DNA of 64,000 nt from JANQGG01 sp964642175 (GTDB lineage Bacteria; Bacteroidota; Chlorobiia; Chlorobiales; Chloroherpetonaceae): positions 94,770-158,769 of the forward strand of contig CAZXOK010000007.1 in the NCBI GenBank assembly GCA_964642175.1, in the 5' to 3' direction. Numbering within the stretch: the stretch's first letter is position 1; every line of letters begins with the position of its first letter. Shown here in pieces: positions 43,457-52,672 of this stretch. Below the pieces are notes generated by a model. The model did not search any database and was not told where the DNA came from. It saw only the letters and a program-made list of their open reading frames with translations. The translations under genes and the position numbers were made by a program.

Positions 43457-44458
43457 ATGATTAGCATCCAAAAACTTACCGATACGGAGTTTGAAGCTCC
43501 TGCTTTTGAAAAACAAGACTTCGAGCTTGAAGTGCTTTACGGGCTTTCTTCCACCCCAAAATTTCTTCCTACCAAATATCTTTACAATGATGAAGGAACA
43601 CGGCTTTTTCAAATGATCACCAAGTTGCCCGAGTATTACCTGACGCGCTCCGAAGCCGAAATCCTTGAATCGAACAAGGAAAACCTGGCTGAATTGATGG
43701 GCTATGAGCCCTTTAACCTGGTTGAACTGGGTGCAGGAGATGGTCAGAAAACCCATATCCTGGTAGAGCATTTTCTTAACCGGGAATTGAATTTCGAGTA
43801 TGTACCGATCGACATCTCACAGCTGGCTGTGGATATCCTTGTGCATTCCTTCCAGAATCAGTACCCCGATTTGAATGCCATCGGGCTGGTGGCTGAATAC
43901 ACACAGGGGCTGAAGTGGCTGCATAAAACCACCCACCTGAAAAACCTGGTTTTATTTTTAGGCTCAAGCATCGGCAATTTCTCTCCTGAAGAATCCAGGC
44001 GGTTTCTTCAGAGCTTGTGGAATGTTCTTAATCCTGATGATATTGTCTTAATTGGTTTTGATTTAAAGAAGGATATTCAACTCTTAACAAATGCTTATAA
44101 CGACTCTAAAGGTATCACCCGAGACTTTAACCTAAACCTTTTAAAACGTATTAATGAAGAACTTGGTGGCACATTTAACTTAAATAAATTCTCTCACTAC
44201 GAGTTTTATAATGTGCATACAGGGGCCATGGAAAGCTACTTAATGAGCCTCGAAAAACAATCCGTATATATCAATTATCTTAAGCAATTATTTCATTTTG
44301 ATATTTATGAACCTATACATATTGAATCATCATATAAATATTCTGAATCTGATATCAGGCATATTGCCAGACAAACCGGGTTTAAGGTTATCACGCATTA
44401 TTCTGATGAAAAAAACTATTTTATAGACTCCATATGGAAAACATATAAACCACATTAA
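43457..44458 (+). CDS. egtD: L-histidine N-alpha-methyltransferase EgtD
   Basis: 333 residues. EgtD trimethylates histidine to hercynine using SAM. SAM motif NLVELGAGDGQKT, then YVPIDISQLAVD and LFLGSSIGNFSPEESRRFL are family blocks; FDLKKDIQLLTNAYNDSKGITRDFNLNLL carries the substrate loop. Start at 43457 (MISIQKLTD); the frame extends upstream into egtB but without cause. The pair egtB-egtD is the minimal ergothioneine set; no egtA, egtC or egtE is visible in the window. AT-rich sequence follows with no clear terminator. Confidence 0.93.
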   Translation: MISIQKLTDTEFEAPAFEKQDFELEVLYGLSSTPKFLPTKYLYNDEGTRLFQMITKLPEYYLTRSEAEILESNKENLAELMGYEPFNLVELGAGDGQKTHILVEHFLNRELNFEYVPIDISQLAVDILVHSFQNQYPDLNAIGLVAEYTQGLKWLHKTTHLKNLVLFLGSSIGNFSPEESRRFLQSLWNVLNPDDIVLIGFDLKKDIQLLTNAYNDSKGITRDFNLNLLKRINEELGGTFNLNKFSHYEFYNVHTGAMESYLMSLEKQSVYINYLKQLFHFDIYEPIHIESSYKYSESDIRHIARQTGFKVITHYSDEKNYFIDSIWKTYKPH

Positions 44459-44477
44459 AGTTTTTAATTTAAATATA

Positions 44478-45581
44478 TTATATTATTTTACTTAAAATAA
44501 CAGTTAACCTATTTTCTGTGTGATTTATATAATATAATATTTCTTTTTTATCACTAAATAACTCTATCATCTGACACATAATTCCTGTTTTTACTCGAAG
44601 TTTATTATCTATTTTACCCCCACTTATTACAATTAAAGGTTTATTAATTACCTTACATTTATCGTATATACTTCCGATAACCTTACCCATAAATGAGGTC
44701 TCATTTACCTGACCCTCACCGGTTATCACCAAATCCGCGTGCAGAATTTTTTTATTTATTTGAACCAGTTCAGAGATATAATCCATCCCGTTTAAGGATG
44801 TGGCGCCTAGGGATAACAATCCAAAACCGAGTCCGCCAGCTGCCCCGCTTCCTTCTAAATTTGAGTGCTTTTTTTGTAAAATGCTCTCAATAATGTTGGC
44901 ATAATGCGCCATGTGGTTTTCATAGTCACTAAGATTTTTCTTTAATATTCCTTTTTGAATACCATAATTAAAAATTGCCCCATGCTGCCCAAGAAGCGGA
45001 TTTTTAACATCAGCCAAAAGGGTGATTTCAGATGTCTTGATGGCCTGGATCGCAGGTTCCAAATCAGCCATAAACAGATCTTTCAGACCAATATGCCCCA
45101 GGGAAATCGGCCGGTGATGCTTGTCCAATAACCTGGCACCTAAGGCCATTAGTGCCCCGGCCCCTCCATCTACCGTAGCACTGCCACCTAATCCTACATA
45201 GATTGAGCTTACTCCGGGCTCGGCAAGAGCGTGATTGATCAGTTGTCCGGTGCCATAGGTTGTTGCTATTTCTGGTCTTAAGTCATGCTCATTAACAAGC
45301 CCTAACCCGGAAGCCGATGCCATATCCAGAATGGCCTTATCACCTGATACATAATATCTTGCCATAACGGATTTTTGATACGGGCCCATTACCTCAACCG
45401 ATCTTGGGCTGGCCTTCCATACCTTTGCCACCACTTCAGCCGTCCCTTCCCCACCATCACCAAGTGGCACGAGTGTTAGATTTTCCTGGTATTTTGCAGG
45501 CAATGCTTTCCGGATCATTTCAGCCATTTCTGGCGCTCGAAATGTGCCTTTAAAACTATCCGGGGCAATAAGAATATTCAT
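44478..45581 (-). CDS. glxK: glycerate 2-kinase
   Basis: 367 residues of the GlxK/GarK glycerate kinase type 1 family, phosphorylating D-glycerate to 2-phosphoglycerate. Markers are IAPDSFKGTF at the start, LVPLGDGGEGTAEV, TYGTGQLINHALAEPGV, IYVGLGGSATVDGGAGAL and SGAAGGLGFGLL, all conserved nucleotide and substrate motifs. Length is slightly below 380. The C-terminal tail is unusually AT-rich. It is convergent with egtD, only 19 bases apart. Confidence 0.93.
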   Translation of the reverse strand: MNILIAPDSFKGTFRAPEMAEMIRKALPAKYQENLTLVPLGDGGEGTAEVVAKVWKASPRSVEVMGPYQKSVMARYYVSGDKAILDMASASGLGLVNEHDLRPEIATTYGTGQLINHALAEPGVSSIYVGLGGSATVDGGAGALMALGARLLDKHHRPISLGHIGLKDLFMADLEPAIQAIKTSEITLLADVKNPLLGQHGAIFNYGIQKGILKKNLSDYENHMAHYANIIESILQKKHSNLEGSGAAGGLGFGLLSLGATSLNGMDYISELVQINKKILHADLVITGEGQVNETSFMGKVIGSIYDKCKVINKPLIVISGGKIDNKLRVKTGIMCQMIELFSDKKEILYYINHTENRLTVILSKII

Positions 45582-45716
45582 AACTTAGCTTTTCCATGGT
45601 TGTTGTCTTGGATAAGATCGCAGGATGATTGAAATTTGTACCAACATAAAAATCAACATCTGTTTTTAAATGAACCCTGTGTTCATTTCATAGGATATTA
45701 AATTAACATAGCCAAC

Positions 45717-46559
45717 ATGAGTAAAGAAGAACTTCAACGTTTTATTGCATTACCAAATATTGCCGAATGGCGTAAAACTCTGGCCGCCAGGGTTGAGTCT
45801 GATCCGGTTCAATATTTTATTATCGGTGTTATCCTCGTTAATGCCGTAATTCTGGGTATGGAAACCGATCCCGGGCTTATGGCCAGCTATGGCACCTGGT
45901 TAATTGCTGTAGATAAACTATGCCTGGTTATTTTTATTATTGAACTCCTGGTTAAGCTGGCCAGTTACCAAACCCAGTTCTGGCGCAGCGGCTGGAATAT
46001 TTTTGACCTTCTGGTGGTTGGTGTGGCCCTGGTACCGGGTGCCGGGCCGTGGGCTGTGCTGCGTTCATTACGGGTATTGAGGGTGTTGCGTCTGCTGACT
46101 GTTGTACCCTCACTCAGAAAAGTTGTAGCGGCCTTTATCCATGCTATTCCTGGTCTTCTGGGTGTGATGGTGGTTATGGGCATTTTCTTTTATACCATGG
46201 GTGTTCTGGCAACATTGTTGTTTGGGGCTACTTTTCCCCAGTGGTTCGGCAATATTGGGGGTAGCTTTTATACCCTTTTCCAGATCATGACCCTTGAGAG
46301 TTGGTCGATGGGTATTGTTCGACCGGTGATGGAAGTGCATCCCTTTGCATGGGCGTTTTTTGTCCCGTTTATCATCATTGCCACCTTCACCATTTTAAAT
46401 CTGTTTATTGGGATTATTGTTTCAACCATGCAGGAACTGGCCTTAACCCCGGAACTGGGGGCAGCTGATCCGAAAGTGATTGATTTGCTTAACCGTATTG
46501 ATAACGACCTGAAGATCCTGAGAGATAAGGTCAGCGAGTCGCAGGGCAATGCCAAATAA
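45717..46559 (+). CDS. bacterial voltage-gated sodium channel (NaChBac/NavAb type)
   Basis: 280 residues with six membrane segments. S4 has the regular arginine series VLRSLRVLRVLRLLTVV and the selectivity filter is TLESWS (T192 to S197), the motif of prokaryotic Nav channels. S6 ends FTILNLFIGIIVSTMQE, followed by a C-terminal coiled coil (VIDLLNRIDNDLKILRDKV), which holds the tetramer. It would conduct Na+ on depolarisation, in motility, chemotaxis or pH response in known cases. The stop overlaps the start of the next gene. One per window and no other excitability gene. Confidence 0.93.
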   Translation: MSKEELQRFIALPNIAEWRKTLAARVESDPVQYFIIGVILVNAVILGMETDPGLMASYGTWLIAVDKLCLVIFIIELLVKLASYQTQFWRSGWNIFDLLVVGVALVPGAGPWAVLRSLRVLRVLRLLTVVPSLRKVVAAFIHAIPGLLGVMVVMGIFFYTMGVLATLLFGATFPQWFGNIGGSFYTLFQIMTLESWSMGIVRPVMEVHPFAWAFFVPFIIIATFTILNLFIGIIVSTMQELALTPELGAADPKVIDLLNRIDNDLKILRDKVSESQGNAK

Positions 46560-47610
46560 AAAAAGCATGAGTGCCAACCACTTTGTATCCAATACTTGCC
46601 ACACCGGTCAATCAGCATTGGTTAAAACGCTTCTCAGGTATGGCGATGAACCGTTGGTGTATATAGACGATCTCAAGGCCCATGAGATTATCATGACACA
46701 TACTCCGGAATTTATGGACTTGCTCAGTGATTTTTATGAGTCCTGGGGCCAGGAAAAGCTTCAGGTTGATCTGCCCATAAAACAGGTCTTTGAAACCAGT
46801 GGCCTGAAAGGAGATTTTCGGGTGATGCCCTGCGTGATTGAACAACATGAGGTAATTAAATCGGTGAAGGTGATTGGCACCAACGAGGAGAACCGTACCG
46901 TAAAAGATAAAATATGTGTTGGCAAGACGTTGCTGATGGATCAATACGATAATCACGCCTATGCCCTGCTGGATGTCTGCGCGCTTTCTTCATTTCGCAC
47001 TGCTGCTATCAGCGCCTTATGCTTTAAACTCTGTTACCCGGAAGCAAAATCTATCGGATTGATCGGTTTAGGGCGAATCGGGTTTTATACCGCTTATATC
47101 CTCCACAACTGGCTGGATGTAAAGGCTCTTGTTGGTGCAGATACCAATCCCGCCACCATAGACTCATTTAAAAAGCTGCTCTCACTTTATACCCCTGATC
47201 TCAGGTTCAAGACCTTACCAAATCATGATGTCATCCATTGCAGCGATACGTTGTTTTTAACCACCACGTCTCAACAACCGATTCTCAATCAGGACAATGC
47301 CAGTGATTGCAGCTTTATTTCCAGTGTCGGGGCCGACGCAGGCAACCTCTCGGAACTGGACGAGACGCTGTTGCAGCAAGAGCGAACTGTGCTTGTCGAT
47401 ACTGTGGATTCCATGCTTTTGGGGGATATGAAAAAATGGGAACAAAAGGAATTAATCGAGAAAAAAGATGTGCTGGAACTCAAAGACCTTTTCAGGATAA
47501 GACAAAAGCCCAAAATCCCCTTTATGTTTATTTCAACCGGGATTGCGTTGCAGGATGCCCTGATCAACCATTTTGTAGCCCAAAAATATATGTCTGAGAA
47601 CTGCGATTAA
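46549..47610 (+). CDS. ornithine cyclodeaminase/mu-crystallin family protein
   Basis: 353 residues (or 347 if the ATG at 46567 is used). The family has an NAD-binding Rossmann domain: SIGLIGLGRIGFYTAYIL (GxGxxG) at about residues 165-182, and YPEAK before it. N-terminal DLPIKQVFETSGLKGDFRVMPC and the C-terminal FISSVGADAGNLSELDE carry the usual substrate segments. Members include ornithine cyclodeaminase, alanine dehydrogenase, lysine or arginine-type reductases and SbnB. The substrate cannot be assigned. The first ATG lies inside the sodium-channel gene (11-base overlap), so translation is coupled to the channel, an unusual pairing. Confidence 0.8.
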   Translation: MPNKKSMSANHFVSNTCHTGQSALVKTLLRYGDEPLVYIDDLKAHEIIMTHTPEFMDLLSDFYESWGQEKLQVDLPIKQVFETSGLKGDFRVMPCVIEQHEVIKSVKVIGTNEENRTVKDKICVGKTLLMDQYDNHAYALLDVCALSSFRTAAISALCFKLCYPEAKSIGLIGLGRIGFYTAYILHNWLDVKALVGADTNPATIDSFKKLLSLYTPDLRFKTLPNHDVIHCSDTLFLTTTSQQPILNQDNASDCSFISSVGADAGNLSELDETLLQQERTVLVDTVDSMLLGDMKKWEQKELIEKKDVLELKDLFRIRQKPKIPFMFISTGIALQDALINHFVAQKYMSENCD

Positions 47611-47669
47611 CCTGCCCTAACGCTACCTTGCGAAAGAAGCCGTTACAGTCAAGCGTTTATTAAGTGTTT

Positions 47670-49079
47670 TTAAGCTTTTTTATTAGCCTCATTTAGAAGG
47701 ATTTCCGAGGCTAAGTTGGCGCTAAAGACCGCCCCACCCATGGAGTCATAATACGGCTGCTGGGTAAAACCACCGGCCAGGAAGAAATTCGGTACAGGTG
47801 TTTTCTGGCTCGGACGCTTGGCATCAAATCCCGGCAACGGCGCATAAACCGATTGCGGAATACGAACCACGGTTGATTTTAAAATTTTAGCCCCTTTTGA
47901 GCTCTCCGGGTAACAGGAACATATGTTCTCGTGGATCTGGTGGATGATCTCTTCATCAGACTTGCCCATCAGTTCTTTGGCCGGGCCTACACAAAATTCA
48001 AAGCGGGTTTTTCCTTCAAACGGCTCACCACGTAGCATTTTGTATTCGGGTGTGGTGTTGGCCAGGTCGGCATAAACCGGAATAATACCATCGGGGTTGA
48101 ACAAGACGTTATCAATCGGGGTGATTTTTTTATCATACCAGATCTGTACCGAGATCACCGGTACACCTTTAAAATGCCTGAGCACCGAGAGTTCGGCATG
48201 TTTCTGAGCCATATCGGCCGGCAACACCTGGTTGAGGTTATGAATGGGCAAAGCTGAAATCACATAATCGGCGCCCAATGCTTCACCATCGCGAAGCTCA
48301 ACACCGGTTACTTTCTGGCCGTCGTACATGATTTTTTTAACTGCCACGCCGATTTCCAGAATCGCGCCTTTGTTTTTGACATCTTCCACAAGCGGGCCTA
48401 TCAGGTGCTCTTGTGGTGAGCCCTTTAGAAAGCCCATCAGGGATGCATCGGGAATACGGAAAAAGACCTCTGTAACATCCAGTATGATTTTAGCAGAGAT
48501 CTCTTCGGGCGGAATAAATTTCAAGGCCAGGGCCATCGGACGGTACATCTTCTTCAGAAAGCGATCTTTTATGCCATGAGCTTTTGCCCACTCGGCAAAT
48601 GTAATATGATCCTGGGTTGGCGGGTACTTGTCTTTTTTCAAAACCAATGGCACCAGTGCTTTCACAAAGGCAAACATCTCGGAAAATGTGAAATAGCCAT
48701 TTTTAATGATGGCCGGTGTTAGGTGCAAAGGGCTGAATGTGTTCCAGGTACCAAAAGTAAAGCGTTCTCCTTTATCAAGGGTGTAGGTAAGCTCGTGCTT
48801 TTTCCACAAAATTGAGTCGTAAGCCCCAATCTCTTTCATGAGATCGTACAAAACATCGTAGGCGCCAAAAAAGCAATGGGTTCCTGATTCGATCCAATCA
48901 CCCTCTTCATCTTTCCAGGAAGAGACTTTGCCGCCGAAAATATCGCGCTTTTCAAGCACATGAACGGAAAAGCCGTTTTCAATAAGGCGTTTGGCTGCCG
49001 TAAGTCCGGCCAGACCACCACCTAATATTATGACATGTTTTCTGGGAGATGCCTGAGACGTCTGAGATGCTGAAACCAT
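47670..49079 (-). CDS. CrtP-type carotenoid desaturase (plant/cyanobacterial phytoene desaturase family)
   Basis: 469 residues. The FAD-binding motif HVIILGGGLAGLTAAKRL lies at about 15-32 and is followed by EKRDIFGGKVSSWKDEEGDW. Further blocks match cyanobacterial CrtP: GTHCFFGAYDVLYDLM, SPQEHLIGPLVEDV, VYADLANTTPEY, KRPSQKTPVPNFFLAGGFTQQ and DSMGGAVFSANLASEIL. Such enzymes introduce double bases into 15-cis-phytoene to give zeta-carotene, using quinones rather than the FAD/oxygen of CrtI. CrtQ (zeta-carotene desaturase) is the main alternative, as both share these motifs; the C-terminal pattern is closer to CrtP. Transcribed after recR, 64 bases downstream. Confidence 0.82.
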   Translation of the reverse strand: MVSASQTSQASPRKHVIILGGGLAGLTAAKRLIENGFSVHVLEKRDIFGGKVSSWKDEEGDWIESGTHCFFGAYDVLYDLMKEIGAYDSILWKKHELTYTLDKGERFTFGTWNTFSPLHLTPAIIKNGYFTFSEMFAFVKALVPLVLKKDKYPPTQDHITFAEWAKAHGIKDRFLKKMYRPMALALKFIPPEEISAKIILDVTEVFFRIPDASLMGFLKGSPQEHLIGPLVEDVKNKGAILEIGVAVKKIMYDGQKVTGVELRDGEALGADYVISALPIHNLNQVLPADMAQKHAELSVLRHFKGVPVISVQIWYDKKITPIDNVLFNPDGIIPVYADLANTTPEYKMLRGEPFEGKTRFEFCVGPAKELMGKSDEEIIHQIHENICSCYPESSKGAKILKSTVVRIPQSVYAPLPGFDAKRPSQKTPVPNFFLAGGFTQQPYYDSMGGAVFSANLASEILLNEANKKA

Positions 49080-49143
49080 GGTGCTTGATTACTACTTAAA
49101 GATTGATATAAAATGTTATTGTTTATAAAATCCTTGCCGTGTT

Positions 49144-49755
49144 TTAAAGTTCATCACGACCTTGTAAAGCCCTTGTCAGAGTGGCTTCATCAATGTATTC
49201 GAGTTCACTGCCCACAGGTATCCCCCTGGCTATACGCGAAATTTTTAATCCCACTGGTTTAAGCAACTTGGTTAAATACAGTACGGTGGTTTCCCCTTCC
49301 ACGGTAGGATTAATGGCTAAAATAATTTCCGTCACCTCTTCATCCGGGCTCTGAAGCCGTGTTAAAAGCTCACGGATTTTAAGATCATCGGGGCCGATAC
49401 CATCCAGCGGGGAAATAACACCATGCAGCACATGATAGGAACCATAATATTGGTTGGTTCGCTCAAAAGCCAGCACATCGCTTGGCGACTCCACCACACA
49501 AATAGTTTTATGATTTCGTTTTGGGCTGCTGCAAATGGCGCATGGGTCCTGGCCGCTGTCTGTCACATTCTGGCACTTAGAGCAAAATGTGACTTTGGTT
49601 TTAACATCTAACAGGGCCTGAGCCAGGGCTTCGACCTGAGGTTTTTCTTCCTGAAGGACAAACATAGCCAGGCGTTGGGCGGTTTTACGTCCGATACCCG
49701 GCAATTTTGCGAATTGCTCAATGAGTTGCTCAATGGTTTGAGAGGTATAACGCAT
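49144..49755 (-). CDS. recR: recombination mediator RecR
   Basis: 203 residues, a ring-forming protein of the RecFOR pathway that loads RecA on gapped DNA. Helix-hairpin-helix region FAKLPGIGRKTAQRLA near residue 15-30, zinc finger with C58, C61, C72 and C75 (FCSKCQN, CAIC), and the Toprim domain with VVESPSDV and INPTVEGE, and the C-terminal IARGIPVGSELEYIDEATL. Length and order are normal. It follows ybaB by 22 bases, the usual pair. Confidence 0.97.
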   Translation of the reverse strand: MRYTSQTIEQLIEQFAKLPGIGRKTAQRLAMFVLQEEKPQVEALAQALLDVKTKVTFCSKCQNVTDSGQDPCAICSSPKRNHKTICVVESPSDVLAFERTNQYYGSYHVLHGVISPLDGIGPDDLKIRELLTRLQSPDEEVTEIILAINPTVEGETTVLYLTKLLKPVGLKISRIARGIPVGSELEYIDEATLTRALQGRDEL

Positions 49756-49777
49756 AAACCTGAGAGGCTTGGCTCGA

Positions 49778-50113
49778 TTAAGCTCCCGGGTTCATGTTTT
49801 TTAGAAAATCCATGTTTCCGAGCATACCACCCGTTACCTTGGACATTTCATCCTGGGCAAGTTTTGTGGCATTTGTCAGCGCTTGATTAGCGGCTGCCAC
49901 AACCAGGTCCTGCACCATATCAACATCATCCAGGATATCTTTATCTATGGTAATCGATACCAGTTCGTGTTTGCCGTTTGCCACAGCTTTAACCATGCCG
50001 CCACCGGCCTGGCCTTCAACTGTCATTGATTCGAGTTCTTTTTGTACTTCCTGCATTTTGCTACCCATCTGCTGAACCTGTTTCAACATCGAGGACATAT
50101 CATTTAGCTGCAT
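49778..50113 (-). CDS. ybaB: nucleoid-associated protein YbaB/EbfC
   Basis: 111 residues. Typical N-terminal coiled helix (LKQVQQMGSKMQEVQKEL), then the beta hairpin ESMTVEGQAGGGMVKAVANGKHEL and C-terminal DLVVAAANQALTNA. It binds DNA as a dimer. It precedes recR; dnaX, which often heads this cluster, is replaced here by a phosphohexomutase gene. Confidence 0.96.
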   Translation of the reverse strand: MQLNDMSSMLKQVQQMGSKMQEVQKELESMTVEGQAGGGMVKAVANGKHELVSITIDKDILDDVDMVQDLVVAAANQALTNATKLAQDEMSKVTGGMLGNMDFLKNMNPGA

Positions 50114-50170
50114 AGTGAATGAGTTTATTATCTGTTATACATGAAAAATCCATTAGCCTGAAGCTATGTA

Positions 50171-51613
50171 TTATAATAATGATTTTGCGAAACTAAGAAT
50201 TTCATCCAGTCGGTTTTTTGTTCCTGCTTCTGCGTAAAAACGTACCACAGGCTCGGTACCACTGAATCGAACCAGGAACCAACTGCCATCCTGGCAGATC
50301 ATTTTCACCCCATCTCGCCGATCTACCTTATCAACTGCAACACCCGAAATCTCGGTTGGGGTGTTTTCCTGCAACGATTCAAGCAACGCATTTTTCTTTT
50401 CTTCGGAGAGCCTGTAATTCTGGCGCTCGGTATAAAAATAGCCATACTCCTTGTAAAGCTCCTGGAGATATTCCGAAAGTGGTTTTTTGGTTTGTGCGGC
50501 AATTTCAACAAAAAGCAGACACGCCAATACACCGTCTTTTTCCGGGATATGTTTATAAACCGATAGCCCGTTGGACTCTTCACCCCCCAAGATCATATCT
50601 TCGCGCATCATCACTTCACCAATATACTTGAATCCAACCGGTACATCGTGGCAAACGATGCCTTCTTTTTTGGCAATGGCATCAATCAGGTGGGTAGTGG
50701 CCAAGGTTCGAACCACGCAGCCTGTCCATTCTTTTTTATGTTTTAAGGCGTAATGGAACAAAATCGCCAACAGCTTATTGGCCTGAAGATAAGTTCCTGT
50801 GCTATCAATGGCGGCATAACGGTCGGCATCGCCATCGTTGGCTATACCAATCACAAATTCACCAGCCTGGCCACGCTCTTTGGTGCGGGCAATCAGCTCA
50901 GGAATATTTTTTTCGGAAGGTTCGGGCGGACGGCCGCCAAAATATACATCTCTGTGGTTGTTCATCACTTCCACATCTGTACCCAGGTCAATTAAGAACT
51001 TGTCGGTGTATTCACGAGCCGTGCCATACATGGCATCATAGACAACCTTAATGCCCGACCTGGCAATAACATCGGTATCAACCAATTCTTTCAAACGATC
51101 CAGATATGTTGGCTGCGGATTGATGAGTTCAATCATGCCCTTTTCAACCAATGCATCATAAGACTCATAGGATGTGGATAATGAGCCGGCTTGCCTGGCT
51201 TCATAAAGCTCGCTGAATTTGGCTTCAAATTTTTTCGTGATCTCGGGCAGGGCGGGTGCACCATCATCGGTTGAAAATTTGATGCCCTGGTAGTCGGGTG
51301 GGTTATGCGAAGCTGTAAAGTTTAATCCACCACCGGCTTTGCGGCGGGTGATCTCATATGCGATCACCGGTGTTGGCAAATCCCTGTCGCACAAGTAAGC
51401 TTTAATACCATGCGAGCCCAGTACCTCGGCGGCGAGTTTAGAAAACTCTTCTCCCAAAAACCGGGTATCGCGCCCGATCACGATGCCTTTATTGCCAAGT
51501 TCGGAGGTTTTCAGATAATCAACAATAGCCTCCAGCACAAGGCTGAGATTGTCGTAGGTAAATTTATCGGCAATAATTTCACGCCAACCCGACGTGCCAA
51601 ACTTGATATTCAT
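50171..51613 (-). CDS. phosphoglucomutase/phosphomannomutase family protein
   Basis: 480 residues from the ATG at 51613 (MNIKFGTSGWREII); an in-frame start at 51655 would overlap the neighbouring gene. The active serine is S102 in TASHNPPDYQG, the metal loop is IANDGDADRYAA, the sugar-ring loop is GGEESNGLS and the phosphate-binding loop is VRFSGTEPVVRFY. The family interconverts hexose or pentose 1- and 6-phosphates; the exact sugar is not readable. It starts 22 bases after the transketolase-half gene in one operon. Confidence 0.93.
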   Translation of the reverse strand: MNIKFGTSGWREIIADKFTYDNLSLVLEAIVDYLKTSELGNKGIVIGRDTRFLGEEFSKLAAEVLGSHGIKAYLCDRDLPTPVIAYEITRRKAGGGLNFTASHNPPDYQGIKFSTDDGAPALPEITKKFEAKFSELYEARQAGSLSTSYESYDALVEKGMIELINPQPTYLDRLKELVDTDVIARSGIKVVYDAMYGTAREYTDKFLIDLGTDVEVMNNHRDVYFGGRPPEPSEKNIPELIARTKERGQAGEFVIGIANDGDADRYAAIDSTGTYLQANKLLAILFHYALKHKKEWTGCVVRTLATTHLIDAIAKKEGIVCHDVPVGFKYIGEVMMREDMILGGEESNGLSVYKHIPEKDGVLACLLFVEIAAQTKKPLSEYLQELYKEYGYFYTERQNYRLSEEKKNALLESLQENTPTEISGVAVDKVDRRDGVKMICQDGSWFLVRFSGTEPVVRFYAEAGTKNRLDEILSFAKSLL

Positions 51614-51635
51614 GTATGAAGGTTTTTTGTAAAAG

Positions 51636-52622
51636 CTATGATACTTTGCGAGCAACCGCAGCTTTTGTTTTTTCGATGATATGTGATTCTGTGAGTCCGT
51701 ATTTGTTCAACAATTCTTCAGCAGTACCTGATTTTCCAAATTTATCTTCCACGCCTACCATTTCCATCGGCACGGGTTTATGACGAACCACAACCCCGGC
51801 AACAGCTTCAGATAAACCGGTATAGAGCTGATGCTCCTCGGCGGTAACAATAGCCCCGGTCTGGGTGGCCGCTTCAAGAATGGCCGCTTCATCTATGGGT
51901 TTAATGGTGTGTATGTTCAGCACCCTTGCGCTGATGCCTTCTTCTTCCAACTGGTAAGCCGCTTGCAGGGCTTTCCAGACCATCACACCGCAGGCCACAA
52001 TCGTAGCGTCGGTACCCTCTTTCAGGGTTATGGCTTTGCCAATTTCGAACGGGGTGTCTTCAGGTGAGAAATCTGCCAGTGCCGGACGGCTGAACCGCAA
52101 ATAGGTTGGGCCGTTGTAGGTAGCAATGGCTTTGGTGGCACGAATGGTCTCGCTGTAGTCGCAAGGGACAACCACGGTCATTTTGGGCAACCCGCGCATC
52201 AGGCCAATATCTTCGAGGATCTGGTGCGTGGCACCGTCTTCACCGAGGGTTAAACCCGAGTGTGAGGCACATATTTTTACATTTAATTCAGAATAACAAA
52301 CCGATTGGCGGATCTGGTCGTAGACACGGCCTGTTGCAAAGTTTGCAAACGTGGCCGTAAATGGAATTTTTCCGGCTGTGGCAAATCCGGCCGCCATACT
52401 GATCATGTTGGCTTCGGCAATACCCACATTAAAGAATCGCTCCGGATAAGCTTTTTGAAACAAGTGCATGTTTACGGATGCGGTGAGATCGGCGCAGAGC
52501 GATACAACGCGTTCATCTTTTCCAATGTCCAACAAGGCTTCTCCAAATCCTTTTCGTGTAGCTTTATTTCCTCTCGACTCCAGCCTGTGCTGAGTTAATG
52601 TCCCGTTACTTGATTTTTCCAT
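51636..52622 (-). CDS. transketolase, C-terminal subunit
   Basis: 328 residues with the transketolase pyrimidine-binding domain (LDIGKDERVVSLCADL, FNVGIAEANMISMAAGFA) and C-terminal domain (THEVE-like EDGATHQILEDIGLMRGLP, IVTAEEHQLYTGLSEAV). This is the C-half of a split transketolase, which moves two-carbon units in the pentose phosphate pathway with thiamine diphosphate. The N-terminal half, which binds the diphosphate end, is not next to it: the upstream neighbour is the divergent ksgA. In many genomes the two halves are adjacent, so the partner must be elsewhere. It may instead be a transketolase-like 1-deoxyxylulose-type enzyme. Confidence 0.88.
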   Translation of the reverse strand: MEKSSNGTLTQHRLESRGNKATRKGFGEALLDIGKDERVVSLCADLTASVNMHLFQKAYPERFFNVGIAEANMISMAAGFATAGKIPFTATFANFATGRVYDQIRQSVCYSELNVKICASHSGLTLGEDGATHQILEDIGLMRGLPKMTVVVPCDYSETIRATKAIATYNGPTYLRFSRPALADFSPEDTPFEIGKAITLKEGTDATIVACGVMVWKALQAAYQLEEEGISARVLNIHTIKPIDEAAILEAATQTGAIVTAEEHQLYTGLSEAVAGVVVRHKPVPMEMVGVEDKFGKSGTAEELLNKYGLTESHIIEKTKAAVARKVS

Positions 52623-52672
52623 TTAAAAATTGATTAACTTAGCGGTTTATCTCAACCACCGTGGATTAAAAA

